A stretch of 64,000 bases of DNA from Streptomyces megasporus. Lineage in GTDB: Bacteria > Actinomycetota > Actinomycetes > Streptomycetales > Streptomycetaceae. The position numbers and the translations under genes were made by a program. The stretch's first letter is position 1; each line of letters starts with the position of its first letter. Shown one piece after another: positions 1-9,291 of the stretch. The notes under the pieces were generated by a model that was given only the letters and a program-made list of their open reading frames with translations, was not told the DNA's origin and did not search any database. The stretch spans positions 1 through 64,000 of the forward strand of contig NZ_JODL01000025.1 of the NCBI RefSeq assembly GCF_000718985.1. The letters run 5' to 3'.

Positions 1-1
1 C

Positions 2-133
2 AACGTGGCCGCCCTGCCGCTGGCCGCCGCCGGCCTGCTCAACCCGATGATCGCCGGCGCCGCGATGGCCTTCTCCTCGGTCTTCGTCGTCGGCAACAGC
101 CTCCGCCTGCGCACCTTCCGCGCCCGGAACTGA
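2..133 (+). CDS. C-terminal end of a heavy-metal (copper-type) P-type ATPase, partial
   Basis: Only the last 43 residues are present; the gene enters from the left edge. The peptide starts [15 protein letters not shown] and continues through [11 protein letters not shown] to a basic tail ending RARN. This matches the last two membrane helices of P1B-type copper-translocating ATPases, where a conserved asparagine starts the penultimate helix and M-x2-SS lies in the last. These enzymes export Cu(I) across the plasma membrane at the cost of ATP. The family call rests on this short conserved tail, so the metal cannot be fixed from the window. A strong hairpin follows 11 bases after the stop. Confidence 0.75.
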   Translation, partial: NVAALPLAAAGLLNPMIAGAAMAFSSVFVVGNSLRLRTFRARN

Positions 134-144
134 CCGAACCGAAC

Positions 145-187
145 CCACCGGGCCGGCCCCCTCTCGAAGAGGGGGCCGGCCCGGTGG
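145..187 (+). terminator. Strong intrinsic terminator after the P-type ATPase gene
   Basis: A perfect 19-bp stem (CCACCGGGCCGGCCCCCTC and its complement) closes a 5-base TCGAA loop, 11 bases past the stop codon. There is no T-run, as is usual for actinomycete terminators. Confidence 0.85.
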
Positions 188-300
188 CAGTCCCTCTTCC
201 CGGTCGGAGCCGGAAGCCGACGGGGCTCGCACGGAATCGGAACACCCCACCGCCGACAGGGACCGTGGGCGCACGGCTCGTCGTCACCGTGGTCGCGGGG

Positions 301-567
301 TCATCGGCCGTCGGAGCGGACGTACTTCTCGTAGGGGTTCCTGTATATGCGGGTGTTGGCCTCCACCAGTGCGAACAACGGGCCGTGGAACTCGCCGAGT
401 TGCCGGTTGACGCGAGCCGGCCGCGCTTGCCTCTGCGCCAACCGCAGGCTGTTGAGGCAGGTCACCGGACAGCCGATGAACGCCGGCGCGACGGTCACGA
501 TCAGGGTGGCCAAGGCCGGCGATCGTAGCGGGACGATGTGACAGCGCTCTCTCGATTCCCGTGTCAC
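301..567 (-). CDS. Short hypothetical protein, possibly a gene fragment
   Basis: This is an 88-residue frame with a GTG start. The middle contains a short hydrophobic stretch (LATLIVTVAPAFIGC) and the end reads RVNRQLGEFHGPLFALVEAN. The latter resembles the RxNRQLxExxGPLxALVxA segment of larger actinomycete membrane-anchored hypothetical proteins. Those proteins are usually longer; here the frame stops soon after the motif. Codon choice (CTA, CAA, AGG, ATA, CGA) is less G/C-biased than in neighbouring genes and no clear ribosome binding site is present. It could be a small real protein or the remnant of a truncated one. No function can be assigned. Confidence 0.4.
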   Translation of the reverse strand: MTRESRERCHIVPLRSPALATLIVTVAPAFIGCPVTCLNSLRLAQRQARPARVNRQLGEFHGPLFALVEANTRIYRNPYEKYVRSDGR

Positions 568-672
568 GGAGGGCGAGCGTGACGCGCCGGCGTCGGGCCC
601 CCGAGCGGGGTCGGGACGGGGAGGGCACCGTCACCGGCCCACGGCCTCGCCCGTCCCGAACAGCCGTGATCG

Positions 673-1920
673 CTACCACGGGATGGTGCGCCAGGGGCTC
701 TCGGGGTCGGTGGTGAGGATTTGGTGGGCTCGCAGCATGTTCTCGTACCAGTCGCCGAACTCCTCGTCGTCGAAGTGCAGGCAGCGGCCGAGGATGTATC
801 CGGCGGAGAACGCCTCCCACGACTTGTAGGTCACCCGGCTGACCCGGCCCGCTCGCACCACGGCCGATTCGGCCTCCGTGACGTCGCAGAAACGCGCCCC
901 CAGGCCCCAGCGCGCCATCTTCGACGCCCGACCGTAGTCCCAGGCGAGGACGGAGGTGACGTACTCGCCCTCGCGCAGCAGGCCGTCCGCGCGGAAGCGG
1001 GCCTCGTAGCGGACGATGCGGCCGATGAGCTGCTGGAGTCTGCGGATCTCCGCGCCGGGGTCGGGAAGGCCCTCCGCGCCCTGTGCGGCGGCCTGCTCGG
1101 CGCGGTCGCGCACGACGCGGCCGACCACCTGGCGCCAGTGGTCGATCTCGACGGGGCCGCCGTACTCGCGTGCGATCGCCCGCCGGACCTCCAGCACGAA
1201 CTCCCAGGCGAAGTTGCTCATCTCCCCCTTCAGCAACCGCTCCTGAGCGGACATCCACTCCTCACGGGTGGTGATGCCCCACCATTCCTCCAACCGCCGC
1301 CGCTCGCCGCCGAAGCCCGTGCCGTGCCAACCCATCGCGTTCCACAGGGAGCCGTTGTTCACGCACAGCAGCGCCCCACAGGCCAGGCCGCGCGCCACGG
1401 GCCCCTGGTGCACGCCGCCGACCCGCAGGGTGCGCAGGGTGCCCCTCCTCGCGCTCCACGACACCTTCTCCGCATGGTGGGCCCACATCCGCCGGTGTTC
1501 GGGGGTGGCCGCGAAGTACGCCTCGCACGGGCTGCCGGGGTTGACCGCCAACCACCAGTCGGGGTTGTCCCACTTCTCGGCGTACCAGCCCAGCGAGTGC
1601 TCGAAGAACACCGGGTCCGGCGCCGGGCAGGGGAGCATCCCCTCGGTCAGGATCGCCACGTAGTGCCGGTGCGTCCTGGGGTCCCAGTAGGGGAAGAAAC
1701 CGAAGTACCCGGGGTTGGCCTCCACCCACGGGCGGGGCAGCGCGTGGAACAGGTCGGCCCCGGCCAGGACGTCGAAGTATCCGACCCAGTCGCCGCGCGT
1801 CTTCGCCTCGTACAGGCTCTGTTCGACGTCGGTGGGCGGCTGCCACGGTGCGTACGGCGAGCCGTCCGGCCCTTGCCCCGCCGCCGTCCATCCGGCGGCC
1901 GTTCCGCTCCAAGTAGTCAT
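673..1920 (-). CDS. DUF1266 domain protein
   Basis: The product is 415 residues. The C-terminal third contains the DUF1266 hallmark: a tryptophan-rich helical segment with VLAWDYGRASKMARWGLGARFCD, followed by SWEAFSAGYILGR and a closing DPESPWRTIPW. DUF1266 proteins are uncharacterised and often sit near stress or contact-dependent loci. No signal peptide or membrane segment is visible, so it should be cytoplasmic. Its ATG has no good Shine-Dalgarno sequence; instead a 16-bp palindrome ends 8 bases upstream. It reads alone on the minus strand. Family membership is clear, but the biochemical role is unknown. Confidence 0.8.
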   Translation of the reverse strand: MTTWSGTAAGWTAAGQGPDGSPYAPWQPPTDVEQSLYEAKTRGDWVGYFDVLAGADLFHALPRPWVEANPGYFGFFPYWDPRTHRHYVAILTEGMLPCPAPDPVFFEHSLGWYAEKWDNPDWWLAVNPGSPCEAYFAATPEHRRMWAHHAEKVSWSARRGTLRTLRVGGVHQGPVARGLACGALLCVNNGSLWNAMGWHGTGFGGERRRLEEWWGITTREEWMSAQERLLKGEMSNFAWEFVLEVRRAIAREYGGPVEIDHWRQVVGRVVRDRAEQAAAQGAEGLPDPGAEIRRLQQLIGRIVRYEARFRADGLLREGEYVTSVLAWDYGRASKMARWGLGARFCDVTEAESAVVRAGRVSRVTYKSWEAFSAGYILGRCLHFDDEEFGDWYENMLRAHQILTTDPESPWRTIPW

Positions 1921-1927
1921 GACGGGG

Positions 1928-1943
1928 TCACTCTACAGAGTGA
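1928..1943. promoter_or_regulatory. 16-bp palindrome at the start of the DUF1266 gene
   Basis: TCACTCT-AC-AGAGTGA is a perfect 7-bp inverted repeat with a 2-base centre, lying 8 bases upstream of the DUF1266 ATG. It could be an operator over the transcription start of a leaderless or short-leader mRNA. The protein that binds it is unknown. Confidence 0.5.
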
Positions 1944-2199
1944 TCCGGTGACCCTCCGGGGCATGGTGGGGGGCGGGCTCCGGGGTGGGCGCCGAGGAGC
2001 GCGGACGAACGGGGAGCCGGAGAGGACACCGCGCACATGTCGCGGACGACACGATCCGAGAGTGATCCGAGGGCCGACAAGGGAACGCTGTCCGGAATCG
2101 TTTATTCCGCTGTCGTTCACGGCTTCTCTCGCGGCGTTTTACCGTATCCGCGCGGTCGTCCGACGTTCCGGTGCCCACGAAAAGGCGATCCGCGCGGCG

Positions 2200-2349
2200 T
2201 TATCCGCGAAGCTTCTCTCGGCGGCCGATGACAAGCCCCGCGACGAAGACCACGACGGCCACGACGAGCAGCCACTTCAGCGCCTTCATCGCCAGCGCCA
2301 GGACGGCGAGCACGATTCCGATCGACAACAACAGTACGGCCTGGCCCAT
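2200..2349 (-). CDS. Small two-helix membrane protein
   Basis: The product is 49 residues, starting MGQAVLLLSIGIVLAVLALAM. Two hydrophobic segments (about residues 4-20 and 23-41) flank a short KALKW turn, and the tail is basic (GRREKLRG). The ATG at 2347-2349 is preferred over an in-frame upstream start because AGAGGA lies 6 bases before it. Small hydrophobic proteins of this kind are common in Streptomyces and often envelope-stress associated, but no family function is known. It is encoded downstream of the GlsB-like gene on the same strand, with a strong terminator between them. Confidence 0.65.
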   Translation of the reverse strand: MGQAVLLLSIGIVLAVLALAMKALKWLLVVAVVVFVAGLVIGRREKLRG

Positions 2350-2436
2350 TTCACGTCCTCTCGTTCGGGCCGTGGAATTCACGGACCGTCGACATCCGTC
2401 TCCTTCCCCGTCTTCGGCACACGACTCCGAAGACGC

Positions 2437-2484
2437 GCCGGCCCCCGGCGGCCCGCTCTGTCGAGTGGGCCGCCGGGGGCCGGC
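2437..2484 (-). terminator. Terminator after the GlsB/YeaQ-like gene
   Basis: A 22-bp near-perfect GC stem (one G-U pair) around a 4-base loop lies 70 bases past the stop of the gene at 2555-2827. Confidence 0.8.
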
Positions 2485-2554
2485 ATCCGGAACCGCCCGC
2501 GGGGCGGCCGGTACGGCGGTGGCTTCGTCACCGACCTCATGTCCGGTGTCCGGG

Positions 2555-2827
2555 TCAGGCGTGGACGCGGCTGCGGCCCGTGACCGCCCGGTAGACGGCG
2601 AGGACGATCACCGAACCGGCGATGGCGGCTATCCAGGTGGACAGCTCGAAGAATCCGTCGATCGAATCGACGCCGAATATCACCTTGCCGAGGAAGCCAC
2701 CGAGAAGGCCGCCCACGATACCGATCAGCATGGTGACGAGAATGCCGCCGGGATCCTTGCCCGGCATAAGCGCCTTGGCGATCGCTCCGGCGAGCAGACC
2801 GATGAGAATCCACGCGATGATGCCCAT
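2555..2827 (-). CDS. GlsB/YeaQ/YmgE family stress-response membrane protein
   Basis: The product is 90 residues, starting MGIIAWILIGLLAGAIAK. It has three hydrophobic segments: residues 3-20, a glycine-rich one around GILVTMLIGIVGGLLGGFLG, and a third near residues 62-80. This is the pattern of transglycosylase-associated (YeaQ) proteins, with the conserved GxxGGxxG core. Family members are small inner-membrane proteins induced by general stress; their biochemical role is not established. AAGGAGG lies 8 bases before the ATG, so a longer reading through the upstream frame is rejected. Confidence 0.88.
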   Translation of the reverse strand: MGIIAWILIGLLAGAIAKALMPGKDPGGILVTMLIGIVGGLLGGFLGKVIFGVDSIDGFFELSTWIAAIAGSVIVLAVYRAVTGRSRVHA

Positions 2828-3429
2828 GTCTGGTACCTCCTTGTCGTCTTCACCGGACCGCCTTGCCTTGAACACGACATCCAAACAAGGAAATTCGGCG
2901 TGCCCTGGGGAGCAGCGAGCTGAACAGCGGTTTCCTCCTCCGAAGGCGTACCGGTTTACTCGCTTCCCCGGACTTCCGGGCGGGACACCGGGCGGCCGTC
3001 CCCGACGCCGGGGCGCCGGCGGGGAGTTGCGCCCCTCCCGTGTGCGGGCACGGCCCGACCCGACACCGCTCGGCAGAACGGACGCTCGGCGGGACCGATC
3101 CGCCGCCACCCCGGCCGCGTCCGGAACATCCGCGATACAACCAAGTGCCGTGAATCACACCGGAAACGAAATCCGGGATGGAATGCCCCGGAGTGGGCGG
3201 TGGTTGTACTCATCGCGGGCGCCGGTGGCGGGACAGTGTCCCCGGGCCTCACCCATTGCCTGCGAGGACGATCGTTCGGCTGAAGCCTCGCAGAGCCACT
3301 CGCCGCGTAGGCGACCGCCGTCATCGGCGCCCGCACTCCACGAACCGGCCCCGGTCGAGTGTTCCCCCGCCTCGACCGGGGCCTTCCCATGCCCGGGCCC
3401 CGGGTTCCCCCGGGCTTCCCGGCACGGTC
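2828..3429. other. Gene-poor interval of about 600 bases
   Basis: No frame here shows a recognisable domain or a good ribosome binding site. The left side should hold the promoter of the YeaQ-like gene. The right side holds the terminator of the metallohydrolase gene (3347-3383). Nothing else is seen. Confidence 0.5.
3347..3383 (-). terminator. Terminator after the phosphotriesterase-like gene
   Basis: GGCCCCGGTCGAG and its exact complement form a 13-bp stem with an 11-base loop, 47 bases past the stop codon at 3430. Confidence 0.75.
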
Positions 3430-4419
3430 TCAGTGTGCGGTGGCCTCGAAGAGTCGGCGCGGGTTGTCGGTGAGCATCGTGGTGATCTCCTCCTCCGTCA
3501 CGCCGCGCTCCCGTATGTAGGGCAGGACCTCCTGGCCTATGTGCAGGTAGTGCCACTGCGGCAGGAAGGGCATGACGTTCGGGTCGATCCAGTCGATGTA
3601 ACAGGCGGCGTCGTGCGAGAGGACCATGCTCTCGGCGTAGCCCCGGCGGCACATCTCGACCAGGGTGTCGGCGCGGGTCTCGAAACCGATGTCTATGTTG
3701 AGGCCGAAGCGGTCCATGCCGAGCAGGAATCCGGCGTCGGCGAGTTCGGCGAGGTGGTCGCAGTCGGCGGTGTCGCCGCTGTGCCCCAGGACGACGCGCC
3801 GCGGCTCGACGCCCTCCTCGTCGCACAGCACCCGCTTGACCTCCAGCCCGGTCCGGCTTCCGGGGTGGGTGTGCACGGTGACGGGGGTGCCGGTGCGGTG
3901 GTGGGCCGCGGCGACGGCCCGCATCACGCGCTCGACCCCCGGCGTCATGCCGCGCTCCTCGATGGCGCACTTGAGCATGCCGGCCCGGACCCCGGTGTCC
4001 GCGATGCCCTCGGTGATGTCGTGGACGAACATCTCCACCATGGGGTCGGGGACTTCGACGCCCAGCACCTGGTTCAGCGCCGGTCCGCGGTGGCGGAAGA
4101 AGAAGGGGACGTCGTCGTAGGTGTACACCCCGGTGGCCACGACGATGTTCAGCTCGGGAACCCGCTCGGCCACGCGACGGATGCGCGGGATGTACCGGCC
4201 CAGGCCGACGACGGTCGGATCGACGATCGTGCGCACGCCCGAGGCGGCCAGGGCGCGCAGCTTCTCCACCGCGTCGGCGACGCGCTCGTCCTCGTCGCCC
4301 CACTCCGTCGGGTAGTTGGCCTGGACGTCGGCGCTGAGCGTGAAGATGTGCTCGTGGACGTAGGTGGGGCCCAGTTCGGCCGTGTCGACGGGGCCGAGGA
4401 CGGTGTTCACCTGGGGCAT
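3430..4419 (-). CDS. Phosphotriesterase-like metallohydrolase, possible lactonase
   Basis: The product is 329 residues, a full-length amidohydrolase-fold phosphotriesterase family protein. The binuclear metal ligands can all be placed: H22 and H24 in VHEH, bridging K150 in GMLKCAIEE, H183 in VHTHPG, H213 in LGHSGD, and D270 in LSHDAAC. Family members hydrolyse phosphotriesters or, in the lactonase branch, lactones. There is no signal peptide, so it is probably cytoplasmic. The gene is divergent from a TetR gene, and its promoter carries a palindrome also found before the acyl-CoA dehydrogenase operon. That context favours ring-opening of a lactone to a hydroxy acid over organophosphate hydrolysis; this is inference. 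A comparable php-fadE-tetR arrangement is known in mycobacteria. Confidence 0.88.
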   Translation of the reverse strand: MPQVNTVLGPVDTAELGPTYVHEHIFTLSADVQANYPTEWGDEDERVADAVEKLRALAASGVRTIVDPTVVGLGRYIPRIRRVAERVPELNIVVATGVYTYDDVPFFFRHRGPALNQVLGVEVPDPMVEMFVHDITEGIADTGVRAGMLKCAIEERGMTPGVERVMRAVAAAHHRTGTPVTVHTHPGSRTGLEVKRVLCDEEGVEPRRVVLGHSGDTADCDHLAELADAGFLLGMDRFGLNIDIGFETRADTLVEMCRRGYAESMVLSHDAACYIDWIDPNVMPFLPQWHYLHIGQEVLPYIRERGVTEEEITTMLTDNPRRLFEATAH

Positions 4420-4488
4420 CGGGGGGCGGCTCCTTGTCGACGGCGCGGCGGGAACGGCCCGCGCGTCCGCGATCGTCGTGTCGATCCG

Positions 4489-4520
4489 GTGAGCATAAGC
4501 TCACATTGAGCAGTGCTCAA
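4489..4520 (-). promoter_or_regulatory. Promoter and TetR-type operator of the metallohydrolase gene
   Basis: On the minus strand TTGAGC (4515-4520) and TATGCT (4492-4497) are 17 bases apart, a good -35/-10 pair. The -35 lies inside a perfect 15-bp palindrome TTGAGCA-G-TGCTCAA (4506-4520). A second dyad, GTGAGC-ATAA-GCTCAC (4489-4504), covers the -10. Repressor binding here would block transcription. Confidence 0.7.
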
Positions 4521-4560
4521 CAGGTGGTCCGTTCGTCTCCCGTTTCCGGTCGGGGCCTGT

Positions 4561-4589
4561 TTGTCGGGCTTCGGGGCGCGGGTTACTGT
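4561..4589 (+). promoter_or_regulatory. Promoter of tetR, apparently leaderless
   Basis: TTGTCG (4561-4566) and TACTGT (4584-4589) are 17 bases apart. The ATG at 4597 falls where transcription should begin, and no Shine-Dalgarno sequence precedes it. Confidence 0.55.
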
Positions 4590-4596
4590 CGCCCCC

Positions 4597-5190
4597 ATGA
4601 CCGCCGATCCCGTCCGCCCCCGTGTGCGTCTGAGTGCCGAGGACCGTCGCGGACAGTTGATCGGCATCGGGCTGCGGCTGCTGGTCGTCCGGCCCATCCA
4701 CGAGTTGTCGATCGACGAGGTGGCCGCCGAGGCCGGCATCTCGCGCGGTCTGCTGTTCCACTACTTCCCGACCAAGCGCGACTACTACGTGGCGGTGGTC
4801 CGGGCCGCCGGGCAGCGGTTGTTGAGGCACGCCCGCCTGCCGGACGAGGGCGGCCCCGAGCGGCGGGTGCGCGCCGTCGTCGAGGGCTTCGTCGGGTTCG
4901 TCCGGCGCCGTCGGGCCAACTACGTGGCCCTGGTGCGCGCGGGCGCGGGCGGGGACGACCTGGTGCTGGAGGTCTTCGAGAACATCCGCGCCACCCTGGC
5001 CGACCGGGTCCTGGAGGCGCTCGGCGAGCCGGACCCCGATCCGATGGTGCGGCTCGCGGTGCGCGGCTGGTTGGCGATGGTCGAGGAGACGGCGATCGAG
5101 GCCCGTGACGAGGTGGTGTCCACCGACGGTCTGGTCGACTTCCTCGTGGACGGTCTCGGCCGTCTGCTCGCGCCGCTCGCCCGGCGTTGA
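4597..5190 (+). CDS. TetR/AcrR family transcriptional regulator
   Basis: The product is 197 residues. The N-terminal TetR helix-turn-helix spans about residues 14-60, including IDEVAAEAGISRGLLFHYFPTKRDYY. The C-terminal part is a ligand-binding and dimerisation region. The ATG at 4597 is chosen over a start 84 bases upstream because it matches the family start and sits at the predicted transcription start. The gene lies between the divergent metallohydrolase and the acyl-CoA dehydrogenase operon. Matching palindromes flank it, so it is the likely repressor of both. By analogy with FadR-like TetR proteins the inducer may be an acyl-CoA or hydroxyacyl-CoA intermediate (inference). Confidence 0.9.
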   Translation: MTADPVRPRVRLSAEDRRGQLIGIGLRLLVVRPIHELSIDEVAAEAGISRGLLFHYFPTKRDYYVAVVRAAGQRLLRHARLPDEGGPERRVRAVVEGFVGFVRRRRANYVALVRAGAGGDDLVLEVFENIRATLADRVLEALGEPDPDPMVRLAVRGWLAMVEETAIEARDEVVSTDGLVDFLVDGLGRLLAPLARR

Positions 5191-5267
5191 CCGCGCCCCT
5201 TCCCCGAGCGTCCCCGAGCGCCCCCGCGTCGGCCGCACGTGATCCCGGCCACCCCGTGGCCACGCTG

Positions 5268-5297
5268 TTGAGCATTGCTCAGTAGGTTGGTTACTCT
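5268..5297 (+). promoter_or_regulatory. Promoter and TetR-type operator of the acyl-CoA dehydrogenase operon
   Basis: TTGAGC (5268-5273) and TACTCT (5292-5297) are 18 bases apart. The -35 is embedded in TTGAGCA-T-TGCTCAG (5268-5282). This differs from the palindrome at 4506-4520 only at the centre and the last base, so one regulator probably controls both units. Confidence 0.7.
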
Positions 5298-5336
5298 CGC
5301 GTCACCGCCGACGTCGTCCCAGGCAAGGAGCCGGTC

Positions 5337-6547
<1,211 letters not shown>

Positions 6548-6551
<4 letters not shown>

Positions 6552-7423
6552 CGGCGGGCGCGGGCACGAGGGTGCTGGTCACCGGCGCCGCGTCGGGCCT
6601 GGGCCGGGCCATCGCCGCCCACTACGCCGCGGCCGGCTGCCGCGTGCTGGTCACCGACCTGACCGAGCCCGCCGCGCCGCCCGCCGGCGAGGTGTCCCGG
6701 CACCGGTTGGACGTGCGTTCCGAGGAGGAGTGGGCCGCCGTCCGCGAGTGGTGCGAGACCCACTGGGGCGGGCTGGACGTCCTGGTCAACAACGCCGGTG
6801 TCGCCGCGGCGGGCCGTGTGGAGCGGATCGAGGACGCCGACTGGGAGTGGATCCTCGACATCAACCTGCGCGGCACCGTGCGCGGCTGTCGGACCTTCGT
6901 CCCCGTCCTCAAGCGGCAGGGCTCCGGACACATCGTCAACATCGCCTCGCTGGCGGGGTTGATGAACCTGCCGGGGATGTCCTCCTACAACGTCTCCAAG
7001 GCCGCCGTCGTCTCCCTGTCGGAGACCCTGCGGCACGAACTGGCGCCCTGGGGAATCCACACCACCGTGGTGTGTCCGGGGTTCGTGCCCACCAACCTCG
7101 GCGACGGCCTGCGCAGCCCCGACCCGGTCCTCGCCCGGCAGGCCGACCGGCTGATCCAAAAGGGCCGGGTCACCCCCGAGCGGGTGGCCGAACAGGTCGC
7201 CGACGCCGTCGCCCGACGCCGTTTCCTGGTGCTCACCCACCCCGAGGGACGCAAGGCGATGCGCGTCAAACGCCTGTGGCCGGCCCTGGTGGACCGGCAG
7301 ATCGCCGCGGTGTGGCGGCGCACGAAGGCCGAACTCGACGAGCAGGACGCACGGGACGCCGCGCGAGGCGCTTCCCGGGACGCCGCACAGCACACGGAAG
7401 GCACACGGGAAGACACGGCATGA
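6548..7423 (+). CDS. Short-chain dehydrogenase/reductase, first of two
   Basis: The product is 291 residues. The cofactor motif is TGAASGLG near residue 12. NNAG lies near residue 83, and the catalytic Ser-Tyr-Lys is in SLAGL and SSYNVSKAA. The GTG start overlaps the stop of the acyl-CoA dehydrogenase gene (GTGA), showing translational coupling. The C-terminal 40 residues are charged and Ala/Arg-rich (EQDARDAARGASRDAAQ), an extension not needed for the fold. The likely reaction is NAD(P)-dependent alcohol/ketone interconversion on the acyl intermediate handled by this operon; the substrate is not known. Confidence 0.88.
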
Positions 7424-8172
7424 GCACCCGTCGGAACATCCTCATCACCGGAGCCAGCGCCGGACTGGGCGAACGCATGGCCCGCGACTTCGCCGCCATG
7501 GGCCGCGACCTCGCCCTGTGCGCCCGCCGCACCGACCGGCTGGAGAGGCTGCGGGAGGAACTGCTCGCCGCCCACCCCGGCATCACGGTCTCGGTGCGCG
7601 CACTCGACGTGAACGACCACGACGCCGTCTTCGAGGTCTTCCGCGCCTTCCGCTCCGACCTGGGCCGACTGGACCGGGTGATCGTCAACGCCGGACTCGG
7701 CAAGGGACAGCCCATCGGCACCGGACGCTTCGACGCCAACCTCCACACCGCGCGGACCAACTTCACCGCCGCCCTCGCGCAGTGCGAGGCCGCCGTGGAG
7801 ATCTTCCGCGACCAGATGGCAGGCCACCTGGTCGTCGTCTCCTCGATGAGCGCCCTGCGCGGCCTGCCCCGCAACCTCACCACCTACGCGGCGTCCAAGG
7901 CCGGTGTGGCCGCGCTCGCCGAGGGCATCCGCGCCGAACTGCTGCGCACCCCGATCAAGGTCACCACCCTCTTCCCCGGCTACATCGCCTCCGAGATGAG
8001 CAGCCGTTCGGGCCGGACGCCGCTGATGGTCTCCACCGCCAAGGGCGTTCGCGCCATGGTGCGGGCCATCGAGTCCGAACGCGCCCAGGCGAAGGTCCCC
8101 GCCTGGCCCTGGGTGCCCCTGGGGTTCGCCATGCGCCGACTGCCCCTGTCCCTCGTCGCCAGGATGAGCTGA
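7420..8172 (+). CDS. Short-chain dehydrogenase/reductase, second of two
   Basis: The product is 250 residues. The motifs are TGASAGLGERM for cofactor binding, VNAGLGKG, the active-site serine in VVSSMSALRG, and Tyr/Lys in TYAASKAG. The ATG overlaps the previous stop (ATGA). It has no long C-terminal tail, unlike its neighbour, and is only a distant paralogue, so the two SDRs probably act on different substrates or directions. A pair of oxidoreductases would allow epimerisation or position shift of a hydroxyl group, but that is speculation. Confidence 0.88.
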   Translation: MSTRRNILITGASAGLGERMARDFAAMGRDLALCARRTDRLERLREELLAAHPGITVSVRALDVNDHDAVFEVFRAFRSDLGRLDRVIVNAGLGKGQPIGTGRFDANLHTARTNFTAALAQCEAAVEIFRDQMAGHLVVVSSMSALRGLPRNLTTYAASKAGVAALAEGIRAELLRTPIKVTTLFPGYIASEMSSRSGRTPLMVSTAKGVRAMVRAIESERAQAKVPAWPWVPLGFAMRRLPLSLVARMS

Positions 8173-8173
8173 C

Positions 8174-9262
8174 ATGAGCGGGAATACGGCGAACGACAAG
8201 AGCGCCGGAGCCGAGCGGCGCGGCGCCGTCCGCGCCGAGGACGCCTTCGACGTCGCCCGCGTGGACGCCTGGCTCAAGGAGCGCCTGGACGGCCTCGCCG
8301 GCACTCCGGAGGTCACCCAGTTCTCCGGCGGCGCCTCCAACCTCACCTACCTGCTGCGCTACCCCGACGCCGACCTGGTCCTGCGCCGCCCGCCGGTCGG
8401 GCGCAAGGCGTCCTCCGCGCACGACATGGCCCGCGAGTACGACGTCCAGCGGAAGCTCAAGCCGGTCTTCCCACACGTGCCGACCGTCCGCGCCCTGTGC
8501 CGGGACCCGGAGGTCATCGGCGGCGACTTCTACGTCATGGACCGCGTGCCCGGCCTCATCCTGCGCGGTCGCCTTCCCGAGGGGATGACGTTGGACCGCG
8601 CCCGGGCGCGCGCGTTGTCGGAGACCTTCGTCGACACCCTCGCGGACCTCCACGGCGTGGACGTGGCGGCGGCCGGCCTGACCGACCTGGGCAAGGGCGA
8701 GGGCTACGTGCGCCGCCAGGTCGAGGGGTGGACCCGCCGCTACGCCCAGGCCCGCACCCGCAACACCCCGAGCTTCGCCAAGGTCACCGCCTGGCTCGCC
8801 GACAACCGGCCCGACGACGTGGCCACCCGTGTGATCCACAACGACTGGCGGCTGGACAACATCGTCCTGGACCGGGACTCCCTGCGCGTGGTCGGCGTCC
8901 TGGACTGGGAGATGGCCACCCTCGGCGACCCGCTGATGGACCTCGGCGGCGCGCTCGCCTACTGGGTCCAGGCCGACGACGACCGGGTGGCGCGCGCCAC
9001 CCGCCGCCAGCCCAGCCATCTGCCGGGGATGCTCACCCGCGCGGAGATCGTCGAACGCTACTGCGACCGCACGGGCCTGCCCGCCGACAACTGGACCTTC
9101 TACGAGGTCTTCGGCCTGTTCCGGCTCGCCGTGATCGCCCAGCAGATCTACTACCGCTACCACCACGGGCAGACCCGCAACCCGGCGTTCCGCAACCTGT
9201 GGTTGGCGGTGAACTACCTCAACTGGCGATGCCGCCGCGTCATCGCCCGCGCGGGCCGCTGA
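8174..9262 (+). CDS. APH-type phosphotransferase, putative hydroxyacyl-CoA kinase
   Basis: The product is 362 residues with the aminoglycoside-phosphotransferase fold. It has the nucleotide-binding FSGGASNLTYLL loop near residue 50 and a lysine in GRKASSAHD. The catalytic Brenner-type motif is VIHNDWRLDNIVLD, and the metal-binding aspartate is in LDWEMATLGDP. This subgroup is not a drug-resistance enzyme: it corresponds to the kinase half of ACAD10/11 and to LvaA, which phosphorylates 4-hydroxyvaleryl-CoA. The ATG lies 1 base after the previous stop. Linkage to an ACAD and two SDRs supports a hydroxyacyl-CoA kinase role. Confidence 0.85.
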   Translation: MSGNTANDKSAGAERRGAVRAEDAFDVARVDAWLKERLDGLAGTPEVTQFSGGASNLTYLLRYPDADLVLRRPPVGRKASSAHDMAREYDVQRKLKPVFPHVPTVRALCRDPEVIGGDFYVMDRVPGLILRGRLPEGMTLDRARARALSETFVDTLADLHGVDVAAAGLTDLGKGEGYVRRQVEGWTRRYAQARTRNTPSFAKVTAWLADNRPDDVATRVIHNDWRLDNIVLDRDSLRVVGVLDWEMATLGDPLMDLGGALAYWVQADDDRVARATRRQPSHLPGMLTRAEIVERYCDRTGLPADNWTFYEVFGLFRLAVIAQQIYYRYHHGQTRNPAFRNLWLAVNYLNWRCRRVIARAGR

Positions 9263-9291
9263 ACAGGAATCCCGACGGCAGGAGGGCAGCG

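Noticed and set aside
2850..3473. Several overlapping frames between the YeaQ-like and metallohydrolase genes.
   Set aside because: Low-complexity Arg/Pro/Ser composition, no domain and no ribosome binding site.
8174..9262. APH-type kinase as an aminoglycoside resistance gene.
   Set aside because: It sits in an operon with ACAD and SDR genes and its motifs fit the ACAD10/11-type kinase group rather than resistance enzymes.
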